A stretch of 64,000 bases of DNA, from contig JACPTZ010000091.1 in assembly GCA_016192525.1 (NCBI GenBank), forward strand, positions 62,001 to 126,000, written 5' to 3'. A model generated the notes under the pieces. It was not told the DNA's origin. It made no database searches and saw only the letters and a program-made list of their open reading frames with translations. Made by a program: the position numbers and the translations under genes. Source of the DNA: Planctomycetota bacterium (GTDB taxonomy: Bacteria; Planctomycetota; MHYJ01; JACPTZ01). This document shows, in pieces, positions 33,468 through 42,584 of this stretch; the stretch's first letter is position 1; the number at the start of each line of letters is the position of its first letter.

Positions 33468-33500
33468 AAAAAAAAAGACCGGCCGTGGTGGGGGCCGGTC
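33468..33500 (-). terminator. Intrinsic terminator in the RHS gene leader
   Basis: On the minus strand GACCGGCC-8 nt-GGCCGGTC is followed by nine T bases (33476 down to 33468), a textbook terminator only 31 bases before the RHS ATG. It may end the upstream cytochrome gene transcript or act as an attenuator for RHS. Confidence 0.8.
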
Positions 33501-34006
33501 GATGGGGGCAAGTCGCGGAGATTTCTACGGCATCGGATGCGGGGGGGGGGGGGGGGGACAGGAGTCGCTCAGCGGAAGACGGCGTGAGCGTGCGCGGAGT
33601 CAGGAGGTTCGCGAGCACCGGCTTCCCCTCCAGGTTCCCTCTTCCCTACCCGTCAGTTCGTCGCTGCGGCCTTCGATGCATCTCTTCGAGGTTGACGGCG
33701 AGAATACCGGGTGCGGCCGAAGAGTCAACAGGAAACGCCACTTTGCGACAAAGGTTTACTTTCGCCTCCACCCGAACTCTTGCGGGTTCGATGCGACGGA
33801 CTCTCTCATGGGCCTACATACGGGCGAGTCTCAGGAAGGTTCGGCAAGAAATCGTAGGGCTGGAGATCAGGACCGGTCCAGCCGGCAAGAAACGACAACA
33901 GCAGAAACAGAAACAACAACGCGCCCTTACGGGCGCACTACGAGCAACAGCGCCATTCACGTGCCCCTGCCCCGGCTTGCTTGGCAAATCGTCTTCGGGC
34001 CGATCT
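33501..34006. other. Intergenic region upstream of RHS, including a 17-G run
   Basis: No gene seen. 33541-33557 is a run of 17 G bases. At about 33893-33925 there is a short ACAGCAGAAACAGAAACAAC repeat like those at 53.1 and 54.9 kb, then a GCGCCCTTACGGGCGC hairpin. Confidence 0.6.
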
Positions 34007-35638
34007 CTACTTTCCCTGACACGTCGCCCTCTGCAGGCTCCCCGCGAAGTCGAACGCGGGCTGGATGTCGGCGGTGTGGCACTTCAGGCATGTCTCGACG
34101 GCGATCTCTTTCGCGGCGTACTTCCCGCCTTCCGGATGATCCCCCGCAGGTCCGTGGCAGGTCTCGCAGGAGACATTGGCGAACTTCACCGCCTCACGGG
34201 GCGCGAAATACCCTCCCCATTCGCGGTGCCCGATCGTGTGGCAGCCGATGCACTCCAGGTCCATCGTCTGGTGGGTTGCCTCCAGCGCCTTGAAGGCGCC
34301 GGCGTGGCGGGTCTCGCTCCACCTCGCATGCTCAGCGGGGTGGCATCCCTTGCAGGACGCTGGACCGCGGTACTTCGGGGCGCTCGCGAAGTCCGCCGCC
34401 GTCCGGCCCTGTTCGGTGAGCCAGTCCCGTCGAAGGTCCTCCTCGGTGAGGGCCGCGTTCATCCGCTCGATGCCGGCGATGTAGTCCTGCACCATCCGGC
34501 GCACCTCCGGCTCTTCCGCGACTCGGCGATCCAGCGGGATGAGTTCGGACGTCACCGTTGCCTCTCCGGGCGCCGCAGGGACGGCCTCCGGCAGGCCCGA
34601 CAGGCTCTTCTGGATCCGTTCGCGTTCGACTCCCAGCCGGTACCGCTCCGCCGGGTCGATTGGGGCGGCGATCGTCTGGTCCGCTTGCGCGAGGGCCGCT
34701 TCGTACTCCCGGCGGAGCCTTCGGAGGTGGAGCGCCTCGCTCGTGTCCCGAAACGTCGCGGGCATCGTGTTTCCCGACGGGCTCGCAGGCCACGTGAACT
34801 CGAACCTCCCGAGGAACTGCCCCTTGCGGCCGGCGTGGGCGATCCAGGCACTTCCCACACGCTCCGGCGCTGCCGTGGGGACGCCCGGGTGGCTCGTGAC
34901 GACGATCCGGATCGACGGAACTGCGCCGAGGAGTGCTCGCAGGGACGAAGCAGGCAGGTGCGTGAGGAGAATCCACGTGTCGGCGGGTGTACGTTCAATC
35001 TCTGCTCGCAGCCAACCTCGGAGGTCCTCGGATTCGAAGACGTCAGCCGCGAGCCAGATCAGTCCCACCCTGAGCGGGGGATAGCCGGGCCGCGCGACCT
35101 CGTCGACCCTGCTCCCTCGCCCGGAGAGGAGTGCAGGCGCGGCGCCCTCCATCTTCGCGGTACGCGCGCCCGCACTGGCTTGGAGCGCCAAATCGTCCTC
35201 CTCGGGCCCCGGCAGGGCGGCCGTCCACCCCATCCGCCCCAGTGCGCGGAGGATCACGCGATCTTTTTCGCGAAGTTGGGTCGATGCGCGGTTCGAGGCG
35301 GTCCGTGGTGTGAGGCACTGGCCCACCTCGACCGCCGAGGTGGGCTCATCGCCTCGCGCGACCGTCGCCCGTCGCGCCAGCCCTCCCATCATCCCCTCGA
35401 CGCAGCCGCACGGTTCCAGTTCGCCTTCGAGGTTGGTCCCGATCCAGACGACGAGGGTGCAGGGGTGGGTGATCGGCAGCGGATTTCGCCGAGGCGTTGG
35501 CGCTGCTGAAGCGGGTGGGGACGAAGGAGATTCCCGCGGCCCCGACTCCCTCCTGCAGCCCGCGAACGTGCACCAGACCGCCAGCAGCGCGGCGGCGGCG
35601 AGAACCAGCGTGCCGGGGGGTCGTCGGGCCTCGGGCAT
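34007..35638 (-). CDS. Lipoprotein: 5'-nucleotidase-like domain fused to tetraheme cytochrome c
   Basis: 543 residues. Lipoprotein signal (LAAAALLAVWCTFAGC). About 60-290 resembles the UshA/metallophosphoesterase-like domain seen before cytochromes (GTNLEGELEPCGC, GGLARRATVA, WILLTHLPASSLRALL, IVVTSHPG). The C-terminal 120 residues have four CxxCH haem sites, CKGCH, CIGCH, CETCH and CLKCH, with several distal His (HARWSETRHAGAF), as in cytochrome c554-like proteins. The canonical metal ligands of an active phosphoesterase are not clearly present. It probably acts in periplasmic electron transfer. It stands alone, divergent in content from its neighbours. Confidence 0.85.
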   Translation of the reverse strand: MPEARRPPGTLVLAAAALLAVWCTFAGCRRESGPRESPSSPPASAAPTPRRNPLPITHPCTLVVWIGTNLEGELEPCGCVEGMMGGLARRATVARGDEPTSAVEVGQCLTPRTASNRASTQLREKDRVILRALGRMGWTAALPGPEEDDLALQASAGARTAKMEGAAPALLSGRGSRVDEVARPGYPPLRVGLIWLAADVFESEDLRGWLRAEIERTPADTWILLTHLPASSLRALLGAVPSIRIVVTSHPGVPTAAPERVGSAWIAHAGRKGQFLGRFEFTWPASPSGNTMPATFRDTSEALHLRRLRREYEAALAQADQTIAAPIDPAERYRLGVERERIQKSLSGLPEAVPAAPGEATVTSELIPLDRRVAEEPEVRRMVQDYIAGIERMNAALTEEDLRRDWLTEQGRTAADFASAPKYRGPASCKGCHPAEHARWSETRHAGAFKALEATHQTMDLECIGCHTIGHREWGGYFAPREAVKFANVSCETCHGPAGDHPEGGKYAAKEIAVETCLKCHTADIQPAFDFAGSLQRATCQGK

Positions 35639-35820
35639 GCCGAGAGACTACTCGCCTCCGGCGACCGCCGTCAAGGTCCGACTCGGCTGCGAGACCGTTG
35701 AACGCCACACCGGCCTCTCAGACACGATCCGGAGTGGGGCATTGCACTTTCCGACGCGGCCGTAATCGATGGGCCTATGGGATGCTGGTTCCCATCCCGA
35801 CCTGTCACTTTTCAGGCGGG

Positions 35821-38535
35821 TTACGGCGTCCCGGACTCCGCGGCGGCATCCGCCGCGGTGTCCGTAGCCGCCGCCTCGGTGTCGCCGTCTGAAGAGACCG
35901 CGTCCGTCTGCGTCGCCGGGGCCTCCTCGACCACGAGGTTGACGAGCCGTCCGGGGACGATGATGCAGTTCGTGAGCGTCTTCCCGGCGAGCGCCTTCTG
36001 GACCGCCTCGTTCCCGAGCACCGCCTCCCGGATGCTCTCCTCGGTGGCCTCGACGTCCACCGTGACGTGGCCGCGGACCTTCCCGTTGATCTGGATCGCC
36101 AGTTCGAGCTGCGGCTCGACGAGCGCCGATTCGTCGTACGTCGGCCAGGCGTGCCGGAAGATCGTCGGCTCGTGGCCGAGCTGCACCCAGCAGTCCTCCG
36201 CCAGATGCGGGACCATCGGCGACAGCAGGAGCACCGCCGATTCGAGGGCCTGACGCAGGACCGACTTCCCGTCGGTCCCCGCCGCCTCGTAGGTGGCGAC
36301 CTCCACGGCGAGCACGTCGTTCAGCAGTTCCATCACCGCGGCGATGGCGGTGTTGAATTTGAACTCGGTCTCGAGGTCCTCCGTCACCTTGGCGATCGTC
36401 TGGTGCGTCTTCCGATGGATCGCCTGGAGCGCCTCGGGCATCTCCTCCACCTTCGCCGGCTTCGCGGGAACCCCCTTCAGGCCCGGCGCGTGCTCCGTCA
36501 CCGCGACGGCCAGCCGGTTCAGGAACCGGAAGGCGCCGAGGACGTTCTCGTCGCTCCATTCCGCGTCGGTCTCGGGCGGGGCCATGAAGAGGATGTACAG
36601 CCGCTGGGTGTCCGCCCCGAACTTCTCGCCCAGCGCGTCCGGAGAAACCGTGTTGTAGTGCGACTTCGACATCTTCTCGAGCTTCGACGTGGAGGCCATG
36701 CTGCACTTCCTGCAGAGCTTGTCCTCCGTCATGTCCTCCGGCCGGAGATACTTGAGGCATCCGGTGCACCGGTACGCCTTGCCGACGATCATCCCCTGAT
36801 TGAAGAGCGCGGCGAACGGCTCCTCGAAATCGACCAGCATGAGGTCGTACAGGACCTTCGTGATGAACCGGGCGTAGATGAGGTGCTTCGTCGCGTGCTC
36901 GGCCCCGCCGATGTACTGGTCCACCGGCATCCACCGGTTCACCTCGGCCGAGTCGAAGGGACGGACCCCGTCGCGGGCCGAGAGGAACCGGAGGAAGTAC
37001 CACGAGGAATCGACGAAGGTGTCCATTGTGTCGGTCTCGCGCTTCGCCGCGCCGCCGCACTGGGGACACTTCGTGTCGACGAATTCGGGGACGTTGGCGA
37101 GCGGGGAACGGCCGTCGCCGGTCGGCTTGAAATCGACCTTCTCGGGGAGGAGGACCGGCAGGTCCTTCTCGGGGACGGCCACCACGCCGCACTCGTCGCA
37201 GTACACGATCGGGATCGGCGTCCCCCAGTAACGCTGCCTCGAGATGAGCCAGTCGCGCAGGCGGTAACTCACGTCCTCGCGGCCGCATCCCTCCTTCTGC
37301 ATGTAGGTCGTGATCTTCTTCATCGCGAACCGGTTCGGGAGGCCGCTGAACTCCCCGGAGTTGGCCTGGATGCCGTCCTCCTCGAAGGCCTCCGTCATCG
37401 TCCTCGGATCGAGCACCCCGCCCTTCGGCTGGATGACCACCTTGACGTCGAGGCCGTACTTCTTGGCGAAAAGGAAGTCGCGCTGGTCGTGCGCCGGGAC
37501 GCCCATGACGGCCCCGGTGCCGTAATCCATCACGGCGTAGTTCACCACCCAGATCGGGATCTCGTCGCCGGTGACCGGGTTGATGCAGATCTCGTCGAGC
37601 GGCATCCCCTCCTTCTCCATGTCGGGCGACATCCGCTCCCGGGAGGAACGGGCGCGGCACTGGGCGATGAACTCGACGATTTCGTCCCGCTTCGGCGACT
37701 CCTCGATCAGCGTCTCGATGAGCGGGTGCTCCGGGGCGAGCGCCATGAAAGTGACGCCGAAGATCGTGTCGGGGCGCGTGGTGAAGACCGGAATCCTCTC
37801 CTCGGAGTCGACCAGCTCGAAGTCGATCTCGGCCCCCTCGCTCCGGCCGATCCAGTTCTCCTGCATCGTCTTGACCCGATCCGGCCAGTTCTCGAGGGTG
37901 TCGAGATCGTCCAGGAGGCGGTCGGCGTAATCGGTGATCTTGAAGTACCACTGCTCCAGGTCCTTGGGCTCCACCGGCGACCCGCATCGGTCGCAGGAGC
38001 CGTCCACGACCTGCTCGTTGGCGAGCACCGTCTGGCAGGAGGGGCACCAGTTCACGGCCCCGGCGCGGCGCATGGCGAGGCCGCGCTCGTAGAGTTTCAG
38101 GAAGAGCCACTGCGACCACTTGTAGTAGCCGGGGTGGCAGGCGGCGATCTCGCGGGACCAGTCGTACATCACCCCCCACCGGCCGATCTGCTCCTTCATG
38201 GCGCTGATGTTGGAGAGGGTGTAGTCGCGGGGGTGAACGGCCTGACCGGTCTTGGCGGCGGCCTCGATCGCAGCGTTCTCGGCGGGAAGACCGAAGGCGT
38301 CCCAGCCCATCGGGGTGAGCACGTTGTGGCCGCGCATCATCTTGTACCGGGCCACGGCGTCGCCGAGGATGTAGTTGCGGCCGTGCCCGACGTGGAGCGT
38401 CCCCGAGGGATACGGGAACATCATCAGGCAGTAGTACTTCGGTTTGGTCGATTTCGGGTCGGGGGTGAAGAGGGCGCGGTCGAGCCACTCCTTCTGCCAC
38501 TTCGCCTCGATCGTCTTGAAGTCGTAGGAAGCCAT
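35821..38535 (-). CDS. leuS: Leucyl-tRNA synthetase
   Basis: 904 residues, full-length class I synthetase. The HIGH box variant is in YPSGTLHVGHGRNY near residue 43. The zinc-like CPSCQTVLANEQVVDGSCDRCGSP insertion follows near 155. The CP1 editing domain includes TTRPDTIFGVTFMALAPEHP and GTGAVMGVPAHDQRD. The KMSKS loop is KLEKMSKSHYNTV near 625. An anticodon-binding helical domain and the C-terminal domain (INGKVRGHVTVD) complete it. An Ala/Asp-rich tail extends the end. It charges tRNALeu. Monocistronic, with about 180 bases between it and the cytochrome gene. Confidence 0.97.
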   Translation of the reverse strand: MASYDFKTIEAKWQKEWLDRALFTPDPKSTKPKYYCLMMFPYPSGTLHVGHGRNYILGDAVARYKMMRGHNVLTPMGWDAFGLPAENAAIEAAAKTGQAVHPRDYTLSNISAMKEQIGRWGVMYDWSREIAACHPGYYKWSQWLFLKLYERGLAMRRAGAVNWCPSCQTVLANEQVVDGSCDRCGSPVEPKDLEQWYFKITDYADRLLDDLDTLENWPDRVKTMQENWIGRSEGAEIDFELVDSEERIPVFTTRPDTIFGVTFMALAPEHPLIETLIEESPKRDEIVEFIAQCRARSSRERMSPDMEKEGMPLDEICINPVTGDEIPIWVVNYAVMDYGTGAVMGVPAHDQRDFLFAKKYGLDVKVVIQPKGGVLDPRTMTEAFEEDGIQANSGEFSGLPNRFAMKKITTYMQKEGCGREDVSYRLRDWLISRQRYWGTPIPIVYCDECGVVAVPEKDLPVLLPEKVDFKPTGDGRSPLANVPEFVDTKCPQCGGAAKRETDTMDTFVDSSWYFLRFLSARDGVRPFDSAEVNRWMPVDQYIGGAEHATKHLIYARFITKVLYDLMLVDFEEPFAALFNQGMIVGKAYRCTGCLKYLRPEDMTEDKLCRKCSMASTSKLEKMSKSHYNTVSPDALGEKFGADTQRLYILFMAPPETDAEWSDENVLGAFRFLNRLAVAVTEHAPGLKGVPAKPAKVEEMPEALQAIHRKTHQTIAKVTEDLETEFKFNTAIAAVMELLNDVLAVEVATYEAAGTDGKSVLRQALESAVLLLSPMVPHLAEDCWVQLGHEPTIFRHAWPTYDESALVEPQLELAIQINGKVRGHVTVDVEATEESIREAVLGNEAVQKALAGKTLTNCIIVPGRLVNLVVEEAPATQTDAVSSDGDTEAAATDTAADAAAESGTP

Positions 38536-38830
38536 GGGCGGTGATTCCTTCGTGGGGGACGGCGGATGCCATCGTCGCCGCGCGACTGCAGCATCGGGGG
38601 CCGCGAAGAGCCGCGCACCTTAGCAAACGCCGGACCGCGAGGCAATTGTTTTCCACAGGCCGCAGTGGCAGATTTTTTGCGTGTTGCTCGTTCGCTCAGT
38701 TCCAACCGCGCATCCAGCTATGAGCGGCCCAGCCCACTGTGAAAGGAAGCTGGAAGTCCGTTCCGTACTCAACCAGTGCTCTCCGGGGAAACAATGGCAG
38801 TGGCCCGGACGGAAAGATAGACTCTCTCCC

Positions 38831-40567
38831 ATGCCCCGAAGAGCCCTTCTCACGATCTTCCTGCTGCTCGTCTCCGGCGAATGGGCCGCAGCCCAGGAGC
38901 GGTCCCGGTCGCGCATCGGAAAGCCGATGCCGGACGTGGCCCTCCGCGACACCCTGGGCCGCACGATCCGCATGTCCGAGTACAAGGGCTCCACCCTCGT
39001 CATTCTCGGCGCGACCACGTGGTGAGGCTCCTGCCAGGAGTCGGCGTCCCGGGTCGGGACGCTCACCGCGGCGGCCGCCGGCAAGAATGTCTACTTCCTC
39101 CACCTCGTCGGCGGTGAGCCGGTTGAGGCCGCGCGGCAGTTTCAGCGACACTACCGGCTGAATTACCCCGTGCTGGTCGATGCCAACGACGTCTGGCGGC
39201 AGACCCTCCGCCTGGAGGGGATATCGTGGACCCTCGTGGTCGACGCCGAGGGGATCATCCGCTGGCACTCGGCCCGCGAACTCACGAACGCGGAGGAACT
39301 GGAGACGCTGGGCGTTCTGCTGGAGGGTCAGGCGAAGCGGTTCCCCGGCGGGGAGGCCCAGCGGGCGGGCTTCACCCAGTGGGGAATCCGCTACTCCACG
39401 GCGCAGGCGGAGGTGCGCGCGCCCGTCGGGGAGTGGGAACCGTCGCTCGCCCTCTTCGGAAGCGACCGATTCGCCCTCGTCACCCTCCGGGCGGGCGACG
39501 AGGGATGGCAGATCGCCACCGCCCGGAGCCGGCTGAAGACCGGTCGGGTGGAGAGCACAGTGGAGATCTGCCCCGGATCGGCCGCGAACCCGCTGGTCCG
39601 GAGGATCGGGACCGACGCCATGTGGGTGGTCTGGGGCGACCAGCGCGAGACGGCCGGGGTGACGGCGGCGACGATCGGCGGAGTCTCGACCCGAATCGAG
39701 GGAGACGACGCCAGCGCTCCGATGCGGACCGCCTCGGCGGCCGGCGACGTCTTCCCCTCCTCCCTCGCCACGGACGCGAGGGGTCGGCTCTGGCTGGCCA
39801 CGACCGAGTGGCAGCCCTGGCCGCGGGCCTCGCGCGATCGCGAGATCTTCGTCCGGATCTGCACCTCCTCCGGCTGGTCGGCGCCGATCCAGGTGAGCCC
39901 GACCGGCGTCCCGGACTATGAAGACCACACCGACCCGGCCCTCTGCCCCGACGGGGAGGGGAACATGTGGGTGGCCTGGTCGTGGGACTATCACGGGACC
40001 CTGAAGGAGGAGGGGAAGATCGCGGAAGAGCCGACGATCTTCGGCCGGCTGGTCTCGGCCGAGGGGAAACTGGGGAGGATCATGTGCATCGGTTCGAAGG
40101 GGACGGGCGAGATGACGCGCTCCTTCGCCCCGGCGGTCGCCCCGCTCGGCGGCGGGAAGGTCGCGGCGGTGTGGATCGAGTCCTGTCTCTTCGAAAACAA
40201 GGTCATCGCGCTGAGCATCCGCGCGACGCGCTTCACCACCGAGGGAGCCGAGGACGCGGTGACGCTCGCCTCCTTCCCCGCGACCAAGCCCGAGTACCCC
40301 GGGGCGCCCCGGCTCTTCCCGGGCGAGGGCGGGCCGTTCGTCGTCTACCCGGTGACCGGGTCGGACGGTGTGAGCCGCCTCCACCGCCACCTCTTCACGG
40401 AGGAGGCGGTCTCAGACGCGGTCACGATCGACGACCCGTTCCTCGGCGACTGGTCCGGCGCGGTGGACGAGGACGGCTCGCTCTGGGTGGCGGCGGTGCG
40501 GACCCCCGCCGGCGCAAGCGACCCGATGGCGGGGAAGGTGGGGCTGAAGAGGCATGTGCTGAAGTGA
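38831..40567 (+). CDS. Predicted selenoprotein: UxxC thioredoxin-fold domain plus propeller-like domain
   Basis: 578 residues if TGA 39023-39025 is read as Sec65. A signal peptide (RRALLTIFLLLVSGEWAAAQ) supports ATG 38831. Residues about 29-150 form a TlpA/peroxiredoxin-like fold: IGKPMPDVALRDTLGRTIRM, SEYKGSTLVILGATTW, then Sec-Gly-Ser-Cys in place of CxxC, then YPVLVDANDVWRQTLRLEG and SWTLVVDAEGIIRW with the cis-Pro region replaced by S-W. About 180-575 has repeated WVVWGDQRE, LWLATTEWQP, MWVAWSWDYH and SLWVAAVRTP units, resembling a BNR-type propeller. The frame stays open for 513 codons after the TGA. A bacterial SECIS-like hairpin follows the TGA. Cys insertion at the UGA is an alternative. 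No Shine-Dalgarno is evident. Confidence 0.82.
39044..39062 (+). promoter_or_regulatory. Bacterial SECIS-like stem-loop
   Basis: GCGTCCC (39044-39050) pairs perfectly with GGGACGC (39056-39062) around the loop GGGTC (39051-39055). The loop starts 25 nt after the TGA and begins with GG. Both fit the bacterial SECIS pattern: a short apical loop with G in its first two positions, 16-37 nt from UGA. It would be bound by SelB. Confidence 0.75.
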
Positions 40568-40989
40568 TCGACGTGGGGACCGCCCCGGTCTGTGACACCC
40601 TCCCCCACCGAAGCTCCGGCCGACGGGGCGCCGGGGAGCACTCCCGCGCATACAGACTGATGATTCGTTGATGGGGGATACCGGGGGGGCCCGCGCCATC
40701 TCTCGATCGCGCGGGCCCCGGATTGCTCAAGACGGGCGGGTGCCGACCTCGTTGCTGCAGCATGGACGGCACGCCCGCCCACGCCGACGCCCGGAATCGA
40801 CGCCGCAGCCTCCGATCACCGGTCGGTCCCCGCCCCTGCCGCTCCCGCCAACTCGAAACCTGAAACTCGAAACCCGAGACCGGACCCCGTTCCCGCCGGA
40901 AATCCGTCCTCATCCGGATCGCCGAAATCGCCTGCCTCCGTCGTCCGCCACCGGCGGACCTACCTTCCGTGGCCTCAGCCACCGCCGCC
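40568..40989. other. Intergenic region with 11-bp hairpin
   Basis: Between convergent genes. GGGGCCCGCGC (40686-40696) and GCGCGGGCCCC (40709-40719) form a perfect 11-bp stem with a 12-nt loop but no T tract. Repeated text ACTCGAAACCTGAAACTCGA follows at about 40851-40880, and CACCGGTCGGTCCCCGCCCC is related to copies at 16286 and 61445. No gene. Confidence 0.55.
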
Positions 40990-41418
40990 TCAGCCGCCCC
41001 CGCCCTCCTTCTTCTCGCCGGCCTTCTCGCGGCACTCCTCGCAGGGCGTCGTCTTGCACTTCTCGCAGGGCTGACCCTTCTCGCAGGCTTCGCACTCGTC
41101 CTCCTCGCACGGGCAAACCTTGCCCGTCCCCTTGCAGTGGGGGCACTTGCAGTCCGGCATGTCCTCGCCGCAGTCGCACTTCGCCCCGCCCTCCCCGACG
41201 CCCTCCGTCGCCGAGGCCTCCATCCGCTTCATCATCCGCCCGCACTTCGGACAGTTGCCGGGACGGTCGCTCTCCATCGTCGGGTGGAACGGGCAATCGT
41301 ACCTCGTGTGCCCGGTCTTCCCCGACGCCGCCCGGTCCTCGCGCGTCCATTGATGGCACCCTGCCGCCCCGGCGACCACGAACAGCGTGGCGAGGAGTCC
41401 CGCCCAGATCCGGCGCAT
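40990..41418 (-). CDS. Cys-rich lipoprotein with heavy-metal-binding domain
   Basis: 142 residues. Lipoprotein signal ending AGAAGC. Residues about 39-65 carry the heavy-metal-binding motif YDCPFHPTMESDRPGNCPKC, the C-P-x-H-P ... C-P-x-C arrangement seen in metal-efflux proteins. The rest contains about 17 further Cys, mostly in CxxC or CxC pairs (CDCGEDMPDCKCPHC, CPCEEDECEACEKGQPC). It probably binds transition metals outside the cytoplasm. Convergent with the selenoprotein gene. Confidence 0.75.
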   Translation of the reverse strand: MRRIWAGLLATLFVVAGAAGCHQWTREDRAASGKTGHTRYDCPFHPTMESDRPGNCPKCGRMMKRMEASATEGVGEGGAKCDCGEDMPDCKCPHCKGTGKVCPCEEDECEACEKGQPCEKCKTTPCEECREKAGEKKEGGGG

Positions 41419-41709
41419 CGGCCGCTCCTTTCTCGTCCCTTCCCGCGGGGTCGCGCCTCCCGGTCGTGAAAGGCGGCCGGCGAGCCGACCCGCACGAATC
41501 GACGAGTCCAGCGGATATCAGAAGCGCGCAGGGTTGTCAACAGACAGCAGGACGGGCGGGGCTCCGCCGGCCGGCGACGGTTCGTAGTGCGCCCGTCAGG
41601 GCACGTTGCGGGACGAGGCCGCGCTCCGTTACTCCGGAAGTCTTCCGCCTCTGTGCGGTGCGGGGAGCAGCCATCGCGACAGGCGCACTCGAAGACCTGA
41701 AGCGGGCCG

Positions 41710-42078
41710 CTACTTCGGCGGTTCGGCGGGCGGGGAGGTGCCGGGGAGGTACTTCGGGGTGTAGGTGACTTCGAATTCGATCTTCGGTCCAATCGACCGA
41801 CGACGGGCCAGACCCTCCTTCACGGGACTCGGCACGAGGGTGCGGCCGCATCCGGGACAAAGATCGGGTTTGAGAGAAGTCGTCCCCGGACACACCACGC
41901 AGACGAATGGGGTCTTCGACGGCAGTCGACCGGAGACTTGCGACTTCGCTGCGGCGGGAACGGCGCGTCCGCGCGGGTCGGATGGAGTGCCGAGCGGCGC
42001 CGACGTCTTGATCCCCGCCGAACCGCAACCGGCGAGGAGCAGCACCAGGCCGAGGGTTGTTGCATGGAAACAGCGCAC
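41710..42078 (-). CDS. Small lipoprotein with zinc-ribbon-like motif
   Basis: 122 residues. Lipoprotein signal (TLGLVLLLAGCGSAG). The middle has FVCVVCPGTTSLKPDLCPGC, two Cys pairs that could bind metal, a shorter cousin of the heavy-metal-binding motif in the upstream lipoprotein. A Pro-rich C-terminus follows. Function unknown. Confidence 0.65.
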   Translation of the reverse strand: MRCFHATTLGLVLLLAGCGSAGIKTSAPLGTPSDPRGRAVPAAAKSQVSGRLPSKTPFVCVVCPGTTSLKPDLCPGCGRTLVPSPVKEGLARRRSIGPKIEFEVTYTPKYLPGTSPPAEPPK

Positions 42079-42191
42079 GCGCGGATCCTGCCAGGACGCC
42101 CCTCGTTCCGGCCCCGCCGGGCGCGGCGGGGCCTGCTCAGGGCTGCGGTGTCTTCTTCATCGGCACTTGGCGGGGCGGGCTGGACCGTCGG

Positions 42192-42425
42192 TCAGGGCTT
42201 CGGGGCGGGCGGATTCGCGGCAGGAGGTGAGGCGGGGGGCGGGGCCGGGCTCGGGGCCGGGGTGGAGACGTCACCCGCGATCTCGTCCCCCTCGCGCACC
42301 CCCTTCTTGAACTCCCCGATCCCCTTCCCGAGTCCACGGGCCAGTTGCGGGATCTTGTTCGCGCCGAAGAGGAGGAGGAAGATCACGAGAATGATGAGGA
42401 GTTCGGACCACCCGAGACCACCCAT
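42192..42425 (-). CDS. tatA: Sec-independent translocase subunit TatA/TatE
   Basis: 77 residues: [40 protein letters not shown] is the N-terminal TM helix, FG-x-x-K-I-P hinge and amphipathic helix of TatA. An Ala/Pro tail follows. TatA oligomers form the pore for folded twin-arginine substrates. TatB and TatC are not adjacent. Confidence 0.93.
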   Translation of the reverse strand: MGGLGWSELLIILVIFLLLFGANKIPQLARGLGKGIGEFKKGVREGDEIAGDVSTPAPSPAPPPASPPAANPPAPKP

Positions 42426-42584
42426 GGACACGCCTCCGGGATCGCACACGGGCGGCCAACGACGCGCGCCCTTCACGGTGAGAGCCTGCGAGCCTGAGCG
42501 TACCACCGCCCCCCCCTGCGCGTCCACCAATTCCCGAGGCTCGGTCGCTTGCGAAGCCGGGCCAACCGGTCTACAATCCCCCGT

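Noticed and set aside
36067-38544. 825-codon plus-strand ORF opposite leuS
   Set aside because: Antisense shadow; leuS is unmistakable on the minus strand.
39023-39025. TGA as a true stop or a simple pseudogene mutation
   Set aside because: The frame stays open for over 500 codons, the position is the redox Cys of CxxC, and a SECIS-like hairpin lies at the right distance. It remains possible that the base is a sequencing error.
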